NCBI GenBank assembly: GCA_963971305.1
Contig: OZ020309.1
Location: 6,131,001 to 6,195,000, forward strand
Direction of reading: 5' to 3'
Origin: Arcuatula senhousia
Taxonomy: Eukaryota; Mollusca; Bivalvia; Mytilida; Mytilidae
DNA length: 64,000 nt
Made by a program: the position numbers and the translations under genes
The notes under the pieces: model-generated
Told to the model about the DNA's origin: nothing
What the model saw: the letters and a program-made list of their open reading frames with translations, nothing else
Databases searched by the model: none
Shown: one piece after another, positions 46,601 through 58,600 of the stretch
How the letters are laid out: each line of letters opens with the position of its first letter
Position numbering within the stretch: the first letter of the stretch is position 1

Positions 46601-49600
46601 AACCTCAGAAGAATACTCCCTTAACCGATGTAAAAAAAATCAAGTATGTCGATTTTAAATTGAACACAACACATCAAACCTTTAATGATTTGGTGATGTA
46701 TCATCACACAAAACTTACACACTTTGGCCCCAGAAGTCAGAGCCATAATTTAACATTGTATATGAACATGATGGACAATGCTAAAAATCTATGAAAAAAA
46801 AAAGAAAACAACATACAGTTATGGAATTGTCATGACAAATCAATTTTGAAAAATTTACTTAATTTCAAACCCGACAATCTTTTTAGTTAAATAAGAGTTA
46901 CATGTAATTTGGTCATTTGTTTGTTTCAACAGGAAGAAGAATTACAAGCACAGAAAGCTGAGTTTCTGAACATGTCAAAGCTGGAGGCTGAGGTGAAAGA
47001 ATTACGGAAAGAGAATGGTGAATTGAGACAGTATGTCCTAGCATTGCAGGGTGAAGTGTATGGTGCAAGGCTAGCTGCTAAATATCTAGATAAAGAGTTA
47101 GCAGGAAGGTAAATATTTGTTCGATTATAGGTGTCCTATAAACTGACATGTCAAAATCTTTATCACATGCTGTAAAATCAGAGACATCCATATTGCTCTG
47201 AACCATTGACCTGCGAAGTGATATTGGTGAAGGTTTTTAGCAGCATGTGGTACAGACTCCAATATGTTACATTCAATATATTTTATATGTCACTTGTACT
47301 TGTGACATCATGGATTTTTTGTTTACGTAGTAGTGTAGTACTTTTGTCATTTTTTTCACAAGGGGTATAGGCTACATGTACATGTTTTTGTGTACACATG
47401 TATGTGATATAAAGTAGGTTAAATAGGCACAGAATGACCTTAAATACTTATCCAAAAAGACTAGATAATTATTTTGATATATGATATATAACAATGAGAA
47501 ATTATAAATGTAGCTTCTCTAAGCTAAACTGCTATTTAATTTAATTCAATCACCTGATCTTCTGTTGTACCTTTAACTTAATTAACAACAGTGACAGTCA
47601 GCTGATTTTAATTAAATTGACACAGCTGTTGTCTGATTAAAACTGATTTTATTAGCAAGGGTTAATAAAATGTGTGATTAAAGCTGACTTTGATTAGATT
47701 GGCACAGCTTGTTTCAGACCACCAGGGCTGCTAACTTTTGAAATTTTGAATATAGAAAATAATGAGATGTGGAATAAGTGTATGCGACACAGCCCACAAT
47801 CATGCGGCAATTCAGAAAAAACAGAATGGACAACCGGGATTAAGTTTGTGATTATTTCTGTGATGTTTCATATTATATTTAATATATATGGGTTAAATAA
47901 AGACAAACAAAATCAGGAAAGGTGGGTAAAATCAGGAAGATTGGCAGCCCTGGACTACCTTGACAGAAAGTTAGCCAAACATAATGAAAATAGTGACAAA
48001 ACTAAAAAGTGTGTCACAACACAATGAACATTACCACCAGGGATCAAAGCCTGACCGGCCAGTAAAAAGTCAGCTTATTACCAAAATCAATATTAAATGA
48101 TCTGTACACGCATGTACCTAACTTTAACAATACAGGTAGCAGGTTGTGTTTGTGAAGATGAGTGTATATTCGTTATTAAGCCTTAGGATGACCATCCCTT
48201 CAACTAGTAAGTAGTGAGAGTATGAACAGTTTTGGGTTTCAAATGCTTAATACTTTATTTACAGAAGTTATTTGTATATGTAACATTATGTAGCAGGATA
48301 ATAAATTTCTCTTTTCAGAATCCAACAGATCCAGTTATTAGGAAGAGACATGAGAGGAGCAGAACATGACAAATTATGGAACCAGTTAGAAGCAGAAATC
48401 CATCTACACAGGCATAAGACTGTGATACGAGCTTGTCGAGGGAGGAATAACTGGAAGAAAAAGTTACCAGTCCCTGCTGGTCATGTAAGTAGAATATTAT
48501 AGTAGTATAAAGAAATCCATCTACATAGACATAAGACTGTGATACGAGCTTGTAGAGGGAGGAATAACTGGAAGAAAAAGTTACCAGTCCCTGCTGGTCA
48601 TGTAAGTAGAATATTATAGTAGTATAAAGAAATCCATCTACATAGACATAAGACTGTGATACGAGCTTGTAGAGGGAGGAATAACTGGAAGAAAAAATTA
48701 CCAGTCCCTGCTGGTCATGTAAGTAGAATATTATAGTAGTATAAAGAAATCCATCTACATAGACATAAGACGGTGATACGAGCTTGTAGAGGGAGGAATA
48801 ACTGGAAGAAAAAGTTACCAGTCCCTGCTGGTCATGTAAGTAGAATATTATATTAGTACATGTATAAAGAAATCCATCTACATAGACACAAGACTGTGAT
48901 ACGAGCTTGTCGTGGGAGGAATAACTGGAAGAAAAAGTTACCAGTTCCTGCTGGTCATGTAAGTAGAATATTATATTAGTATAAAGACATCCATCTACAT
49001 AGACATAAGACGGTGATACGAGCTTGCCGAGGGAGGAATAACTGGAAGAAAAAGTTACCAGTCCCTGCTGGTCATGTAAGTAGAATATTATATTAGTACA
49101 TGTATAAAGAAATCCATCTACATAGACATAAGACTGTGATACGAGCTTGTCGTGGGAGGAATAACTGGAAGAAAAAGTTACCAGTCCCTGCTGGTCATGT
49201 AAGTAGAATATTATATTAGTACATGTATAAAGAAATCCATCTACATAGACATAAGACTGTGATACGAGCTTGTCGTGGGAGGAATAACTGGAAGAAAAAG
49301 TTACCAGTCCCTGCTGGTCATGTAAGTAGAATATTATATTAGTATAAAGACATCCATCTACATAGACATAAGACGGTGATACGAGCTTGCCGAGGGAGGA
49401 ATAACTGGAAGAAAAAGTTACCAGTCCCTGCTGGTCATGTAAGTAGAATATTATATTAGTATAAAGACATCCATCTACATAGACATAAGACGGTGATACG
49501 AGCTTGCCGAGGGAGGAATAACTGGAAGAAAAAGTTACCAGTCCCTGCTGGTCATGTAAGTAGAATATTATATTAGTACATGTATAAAGAAATCCATCTA

Positions 49601-52600
49601 CATAGACATAAGACTGTGATACGAGCTTGTCGTGGGAGGAATAACTGGAAGAAAAAGTTACCAGTCCCTGCTGGTCATGTAAGTAGAATATTATAGTAGT
49701 ATAAAGAAATCCATCTACATAGACATAAGACTGTGATACGAGCTTGTCGAGGGAGGAATAACTGGAAGAAAAAGTTACCAGTCCCTGCTGGTCATGTAAG
49801 TAGAATATTATATTAGTACATGTATAAAGAAATCCATCTACATAGACATAAGACAGTGATACGAGCTTGTCGAGGGAGGAATAACTGGAAGAAAAAGTTA
49901 CCAGTCCCTGCTGGTCATGTAAGTAGAATATTATATTAGTATAAAGACATCCATCTACATAGACATAAGACGGTGATACGAGCTTGCCGAGGGAGGAATA
50001 ACTGGAAGAAAAAGTTACCAGTCCCTGCTGGTCATGTAAGTAGAATATTATATTAGTACATGTATAAAGAAATCCATCTACATAGACATAAGACAGTGAT
50101 ACGAGCTTGTCGAGGGAGGAATAACTGGAAGAAAAAGTTACCAGTCCCTGCTGGTCATGTAAGTAGAATATTATATTAGTATAAAGAAATCCATCTACAT
50201 AGACATAAGACTGTGATACGAGCTTGTCCAGGGAGGAATAACTGGAAGAAAAAGTTACCAGTCCCTGCTGGTCATGTAAGTAGAATATTATATTAGTACA
50301 TGTATAAAGAAATCCATCTACATAGACATAAGACAGTGATACGAGCTTGTCGAGGGAGGAATAACTGGAAGAAAAAGTTACCAGTCCCTGCTGGTCATGT
50401 AAGTAGAATATTATATTAGTATAAAGACATCCATCTACATAGACATAAGACGGTGATACGAGCTTGTCGAGGGAGGAATAACTGGAAGAAAAAGTTACCA
50501 GTCCCTGCTGGTCATGTAAGTAGAAGATGAACCTCAAACTCTATATCTATAGATATTAGCATGATAAGACTTTGAAATGATGAGTTCAGATATTGAACAT
50601 ATTGTAGGAGAGCAATACTTCAAAGGAAAAAAAATATATAAAGTTATGATACAGTATATTTGATAAACAAAATAAATAAATTTTGACCTGGTGAAAACAA
50701 TATAGGCAGAATAAACTGTTAGCAACAAGTTTACAAATCAATACCATTGGGCCATTTATGCTTACTGGTAATAATTACATGTTTTAATGATATGTCAAAA
50801 AGTACTAGTCTTTCAAATAAATTTGATTAATACTAATTTATTTGTTTATTAAAACTATTTCATCTTTTTATTTTGTATTTATCTCAAGTCTCTTAGAAAC
50901 CAGCATTTTCCAGGTGGTGTCAGAAAATTTGTGATAGTAGACTTTGATTTTTTTAATTTGTTTATCTTATTTTGTATTTTGCCAGGATTTTAAATCTTTG
51001 AGAAAGCAGCATGGTTTAGGTGATGTCAGGAAAGTTGTGATAGAGAAAGGAGCAGATGATGGACTGGGGTTGTCTATAACTGTAAGTCTGATTGAAGTCT
51101 TCCCAAACTTTGTTTTGCTTCATTTTCTTAAATTTCTTCTTCTTGACCATGAACTTGTCTGAAAAATAACTTAATAAACTTTGCACAATGGTAGTTTTAG
51201 GAATTTTCAAAATGGCAGTCATTACTAAAAAACATTCAAGTCTATTCGATCATTAAATAAAAACATTGCCCAATTTCAATGAAATTAGATTTTTAGACAA
51301 ATTTTATACTAAATTTTAAGGAAAACTATCCAAGACAATTTTGGGGAACTTGTGTGTCGGCAAATTAAAGCTAGTTTACAACTTATTTTATTTTAAATTA
51401 CTTGTCATCATTATTACTTTCACTTTTGTATCCAAATGTTTAAGTAATTGAAAAATAACTTCGTTATTTTTTACACTTGTAATATCACTTGAATATCAAA
51501 GATATGCTTGTTTTTAGTATAGTGCTAAACAAAGTAATTGAAAGGTAGAAGACAAAAATTATCAGAACATATTATTTGTTGTGTGCACAAGAAAAAGAAG
51601 AAATACAAGTACATGTTTTAAGATTGGTCATGAGCAATACAAAATGAATACTTTTATTATACCTCCAGCAACCTGGTCTGTTCACCTACCTGTCTCTCAC
51701 ATATAGTCTGCAACTCTTCAAGAGCTTGATGGATTTTAATGAAACTCAACATAAAGGAAATATATCATATGGAAATGTTCATGAAGACATTTCATTTCCT
51801 GAAATATCATTCAGGGGAGATAATTGGACTTCATTATTTTGCAATATGAAGCAGGGGTATTCTTGTGTGAGCTTGCATACAATATTTCTTTTGTTTTTTG
51901 TACAGTTAAAATTTATTGTTGTCATTAAATGTTTCTCTTATCTTTCAAGGGTGGTAAGGAGCATGGAGTACCTATCCTGATATCAGAAATCCACGAAGGC
52001 CAGCCTGCTGATCGATGTTCCAACCTCTACGTGGGGGATGCCATCTTGTCTGTCAACAATATAGATCTACGTAACGCCAAACATGCGGAGGCTGTACAAG
52101 TCCTGTCACAACAGGTAAGGTTAACTGATTAATTATAACGCCTTCCCCCCATTCTCAATGAGAACCAGCCTGCTGATTGATGTTCCAACCTCTACGTGGG
52201 GGATGCCATCTTGTCTGTCAACAATATAGATCTACGTAACGCCAAACATGCCGAGGCAGTTCAAGTATTGTCACAGCAAGTTAGTTTTATATTGAAATAC
52301 ATGTTTTGTAAAATGTCTTGCCTAGAAAATGATAACCAAAAATTAAAATACAAATACCAAAACGGGTATAAAAACAATTAATTTGGGGATGCCATATATG
52401 CATATTCAAGGAATAACCTCTCATCAGCAGCATTTGAATTAAACACATTGGAAGACCAAAAACCAAAAGAATTGAAAGATAAATTCAGCACCGAGGATAT
52501 TGAACATGGTTCAAAGTTGAAAATAAAGTTTTTTTCTCTTGGTGAAGATTTATTTCCAATTTTAGATTTCAGTCTTGAATGGTTTTTCCGACAGACTTCT

Positions 52601-55600
52601 ATAGTTAAACTGAGATTTTTGGAATTTAAAAAAATATAGTTAATTTAAAAATGGTTCAATTCAACTTTTGCTATATTAATTCAATAAAAGAAGTGTCAAT
52701 AAACATTTTAAATAAAAGCTTAGCTAAAAAAATAACCACAAACTTTGGTACACCACAGAAGTTTAAGGTAAAAATAGATAGACTTTTACTTTAGTTAACT
52801 TCAAAAGCACCACCCCTCTATTTCATGAATACTTTTCTGTTGGGAAATGCAGTTTGTCACATCTCCAAAAATTAATGATGTCAGAGTTTGGTGTCCTATT
52901 TTCAATTATATCCAAAAGTTAGAAACAATACCTGAAAATTAATGCAACAAACAACACAGAAAAAAGGAACTTTTTCTAATAGCCTCCATGTTTTGACATG
53001 CACCCACACAAGGACTTGCAATACAGGATTGGTACCTATAAACTATCTTAATAGAGTTAGAAATGGTGGTTGTCTCCCTTATGATTTACTAAGTTTGATT
53101 TTTCCAAAGTCTATTTTTTTTTACTTGCTCAACTGTGTTAGAAGTGATGATTGTGTTCCCTGATGATTTATTTCTATATAAATACTTAGTTTAGTTTTTC
53201 CCTTTTCTATTTTTAGACTGGCTCAATAGAGTTAGAAGTGATGTTTGTCTCCCCTGATGAAGACAGTGATGATGAAAACCATGAGTACGAAGATGAAAAT
53301 GGCTTCAGGTAAAATTGTAGAAGAAAAGAAATAAAAATTGAATATGACCTTAATTTGAAATTGAATGCTACATGTATATTTTGTAGTTTTATTTGTGTGT
53401 AAAATCATGGACCCAATGAAGGATGGTATGTTCAAAATGTGTGCAAAGGTTCACACTTTTACACACCAATAAAACAACAAAATATTGCTTTCAGTGTATA
53501 TAAATACATTCCATTAAAAAAAAATTATGTTTGCACAGGTTAATTGATAAGATTGCACAGAAGGAATTATTATTTTTTTTAAATTACGCTGCATTTGTCG
53601 TTGCTAAGGTCCTACGTGCTATGAATATGAAGATCATTAAACAATAAAACCAAATAATTCCGAAACAGGACCCAAATAGTAGGAATATTTGTGAATTTCT
53701 AATCATCAATGAATTTGCTATAAATTAAACCACCTAAAGGATTGATTTCATGTTTTAAGCCAATAAAAGTAAATGTTATTACTTGAAAATTAAAATTTTG
53801 TACAAAGGACAAGATATGATAAGGGCTGTTTTTGGCCCCTTTTTCAAAACGGACAATTTTCTTCGAAATGTTCATATAACAACTCTAAAGTGGTGATCTT
53901 TAAATAATTTGTATGTTTCAACTGTATGATTTATCAGTTTTCTTCTCAGTGGTGGGCTAAACATGTGGGAAAAGTGACTTTGTCTCCAAAAAGCTCGAAA
54001 TATGGTGAATTTTCATATGTTTTTAATTAAAAAAAAGTATGAGCGGACCTGTGACCCACAAAAATATTTTAACTGCGGGTGTAGCATCACTATACCAATG
54101 TTTGCTGAAAATATCTTTGTGGGTCACAGGTCCGCTTATATTTATTTTTCACATAAACTGCATAAATTTTAGCCATTTTGAGCCTATTTTCCCATATTGC
54201 ATTGAATTGACCATTTTTGCACATGCGTATTCTAACAATAGATTTCATTTCACCAAAATCAATGACTGTCCCATGTACTATGACCTTTTAACTGCAAAAG
54301 CCCACAATTACTCTGAAATATTCCTAATTTGAAAAATATGCAAATATTAGGGGGCCAAATTGTGCTTCTTATCATATCTTGTCCTTTGAACACAAAGATC
54401 ATGAAATTAAAGCACAAAGAAATGTAGGTATAATAGTTCTTGACTGTCCCATTTCAGATATAGAATATACGATGAGGAAGTGTTAAGTACAGCAAGTGAG
54501 ACAGACAAGGAACATCACACTACACCTAAAACTAAAGCCATTCACTCAGAACAGATGTCTACAAATTCTAGTCCTCTCAGGTAATACTACACCTAAAACT
54601 AAAGCCATTCACTCAGAACAGATGTCAACAAATTCTAGTCCTCTAAGGTAATACTACACCTAAAACTAAAGCCATTCACTCGGAACAGATGTCTACAAAT
54701 TCTAGTCCTCTAAGGTAATACTACACCTAAAACTAAAGCCATTCACTCAGAACAGATGTCTACAAATTCTAGTCCTCTCAGGTAATACTACACCTAAAAC
54801 TAAAGCCATTCACTCAGAACAGATGTCTACAAATTCTAGTCCTCTAAGGTAATACTACACCTAAAACTAAAGCCATTCACTCAGAACAGATGTCTACAAA
54901 TTCTAGTCCTCTCAGGTAATACTACACCTAAAACTAAAGCCATTCACTCAAAACAGATGTCTACAAATTCTAGTCCTCTCAGGTAATACTACACCTAAAA
55001 CTAAAGCCATTCACTCAAAACAGATGTCTACAAATTCTAGTCCTCTCAGGTAATACTACACCTAAAACTAAAGCCATTCACTCAGAACAGATGTCTACAA
55101 ATTCTAGTCCTCTCAGGTAATACTACACCTAAAACTAAAGCCATTCACTCAGAACAGATGTCTACAAACTCTAGTCCTCTAAGGTAATACTACACCTAAA
55201 ACTAAAGCCATTCACTCGGAACAGATGTCTACAATTTCTAGTCCTCTCAGGTAATACTACACCTAAAACTAAAGCCATTCACTCAGAACAGATGTCTACA
55301 AATTCTAGTCCTCTCAGGTAATACCGTATTTTCCGGTGTATAAGCCGCTATTTTTTTTCTGAAAAGTTCTGGGTGCGGTTTGTACACCGGTGCACTTAAT
55401 CTGTGATTTTTTTTAAAAAATTCAGATGGACCAGTGTGAAAACATCGATGTTTTCAAGCAAAGACTTCATCTGGGTCATTACCAAACTACTGCAATTTCT
55501 ATTTCAGCTTTATTCATGTGATGTTTTGTTTGTTATTTTATGAAATAAAAAGTAAATACCCTCGAATGTGTTTGTTTATTATGTATTTCAGTTGTTTCGA

Positions 55601-58600
55601 TCTTTTCTCTCATCAATCATCCATTTTTATTTTGATTACGTAATCAGACAGAGGTGTGCCTAAAACATTGAATTTATATAATAAATAAAATACATGCGGT
55701 CCCTTTCCTTTCTCTTTCAATGATTTATATTAAATATCTTTGTGCTTAATATACCATTTTCTATGTTGGTAATGTCCACATTATATGGACAGATAAGTTC
55801 ATTTTCTCCCTACTTTTGAAGAGAGTTTTGTTTATTTTCTCCCTACAATTTTATAGACTATTTCTCCTTTAATTCAAGAACAACTAATCCTTTTGTCACT
55901 ATTCTAGCTAGTTTAGAGCAAACATATATCATTTTATAAAATTTATTCAGTTAAAACTCGTGTGCAGGAAAATTAAAGAAAAACAACCTTTGACCTGTTG
56001 TCATCGATCTACACAAGACAAGTACACACCGTTTCATGTGTATTTTTACCAAGTGAATATCATGGATTTGTTTGATCAAGGAACCATTTGTTCTTATGAT
56101 TTTTATTTAATAAATAGTTAATAAATAACCAAGGACACACAAAAAATCTATAATTATAGATTGGACACATTCCTATGCACAGGTATGCCATTTTGATTTT
56201 CTTTTATTTTCCACCACGTGGTCAAGCTTGTAACTAACTAATGATTAATCACACAAACAGAACTTGAGTAATTATAACCAAAACATATATATCAAGGTTA
56301 ATAAACTTTACTTTAATTGCAATCAAAACAATAACTGTAGAATCAGGTTGCCGACAAACGATTTAAATGCCAATCATAGCACCTGTCAAGTGTCATACAC
56401 TAATTTGTATTTTACCGATATATACACACATACAGTCAAAATCAATAACAATAAGTCAACACAAGCTGTATTTATTCATTTTTATTAAAATCAAACACAA
56501 TTTTATTTATAAATCAAAAATAAATAACAATATAAAAAGGAAATGATCTTCAACGACATCGGGAGTCTTTGTGCTGAAAATGAAATAAAACGTGACAAAA
56601 ATCATTCAATATACGTTATAAGACTGAAGAAAGGGGTGCGTTTAATACTCAGGTGCGCTTTATTAATGGATAAAATCAGATATTTCCCTGAAAATCGGCC
56701 CTGCGCCTTAAAGTCCGGAGCGCTTTATTCTCCAGAAAATACGGTACTACACCTAAAACTAAAGGAATCCACTTGGAACAGATGTCTTCAAATTCTAGTC
56801 CTCTCAGGTAATACTACACCTAAAACTAAAGGAATTCACTCAGAAAAGATGTCTTCAAATTCTAGTCCTCTCAGGTAATACTACACCTAAAACTAAAGGA
56901 ATTCACTCAGAAAAGATGTCTACAAACTCTATACTACACCTAAAACTAAAGCCATTTACTCAGAACAGATGTCTACAAATTCTAGTCCTCTAAGGTAATA
57001 CTACACCTAAAACTAAAGCCATTTACTCAGAACAGATGTCTACAAATTCTAGTCCTCTCAGGTAATACTACACCTAAAACCAGGTTTTTGTACCTCGCTG
57101 CAACACGACAGAAGGGCAAAGTAATGATCTTTGTGCAGTGTCTGTCTGTCTGTGCGTTGGTCACACTTTTCTGAGACCCCTCAACAGCTTTTGATGAAAT
57201 TTTGTAGGATTGTTTGTCATTATACGTAGTTGATTATATCACAACACCATATTGATTCAACAAATATTACAGGAGTGATGGGACTTGATCAAAGAAGCAG
57301 AGGTACCAATGGGGCATCAGAATGTCAAAGGTCCGAGACGGCAGAGACAAAACCAGTAAACACCAACAAGAACTGGACAAAAACAGACAACATGTAAAAC
57401 ATTGAAACACAAAATAACTGAATATCAATCAACAACGCAAACTCCAGTCGAAACAAGAGTGAACTCCGGAAGAGTAAACAGTTCCTGCTTGCTATAGCAC
57501 ACCCGTCGCGTTGCCAATAGTCAATTCAGCGTGTGAAATCCGGTAAAGGAAGACAAAACAAAACCCTATGACAAACCAACATCTGCACTCATCTGAGAGA
57601 TCAAAATCCCATATTTGTCTATAAGTGCATGATGTCTTCAGTAAAATTTCTTGAGTGAAGACAGCAACCGAGGAGCAACATAACCCTGTGTGAGCAATTT
57701 TTGTGTCAGACGTGTGGCTTTGTTCTTTGTTCTATTGAACATTGTTCTATTTAGGAACACTTAGTAGATGCAACACCTCAAAGTACCCTCAACAGATTTT
57801 GATAAAATTTTGTAAAATTCCTTATACATGTAAGTAGCTGATCATATCCCACTGCCATTTTTGTCTCGCCTGCGACGAATAGTCGCGGAAGGCGAGACAT
57901 AGGTATTACTTTCCGGCCGCGGTGCGGCGGCAGCGTAAACTTTTTTGTAAGTCTTTTGTGGACAATGAATTGCTTGAAAAGTATAATAGATAGGCAGCTG
58001 ATATTTGGTATACAGACAGTTCAGGTTATGGTCTACATAACTGTCACCATGCCATGTGACCCTGACCCCATTTTCACGCTCCAGTGACTCTGTAAACTTA
58101 GGTCTTTTATCAGGCTGAAAACTTTTTTGTAAGACTTTTGAGGACGATGAATTGCTGGAAAAGTATATTAGCTAGGCATCTGATATATGGTATACAGACA
58201 GTTCAGGTTATGGTCTACGCAACTGTCACCATGTCATGTGACCCGGACTCCAATTTCACGCTCCAGTGACTCTGTGAACTTAGGTCTTTTTTCAGGCCTT
58301 AAACTTTTTTGTAAGACTTTTGTGGACGATGAATTGCTGGAAAAGTATATTAGCTAGGCATCTGATATTTGGTAGACAGACAGTTCAGGTTATGGTCTAC
58401 ACAACTGTCACCATGCCATGTGACCCTGACCCCATTTTCACGCTCCAGTAACTGTGAACTTAGGTCTTTTTCAGGCTGTAAACTTTTTTGTAAGACTTTT
58501 GAGGACAATGAAATGCTGGAAAAGTATATTAGCTAGGTATCTGATATTTGGTATACAGACAGTTCAGGTTATGGTCTACGCAACTGTCACCATGTCATGT

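Noticed and set aside
47746..48027. 93-aa + frame with [12 protein letters not shown] resembling [15 protein letters not shown]
   Set aside because: Nucleotide match to the GOPC exon is poor, the start lies in a short repeat also seen near 45332, and no splice sites flank the match. Possibly chance.
48315..50537. 740-aa open frame on the minus strand
   Set aside because: It is the antisense of the GOPC exon-4 array. Its length follows from unit lengths divisible by three, and the repeat has no known domain.
56543..56878. 111-aa + frame spanning the right end of the TA-flanked element and the exon-8 array
   Set aside because: It runs across a transposon border, so it cannot be an old protein; no transposase motif.
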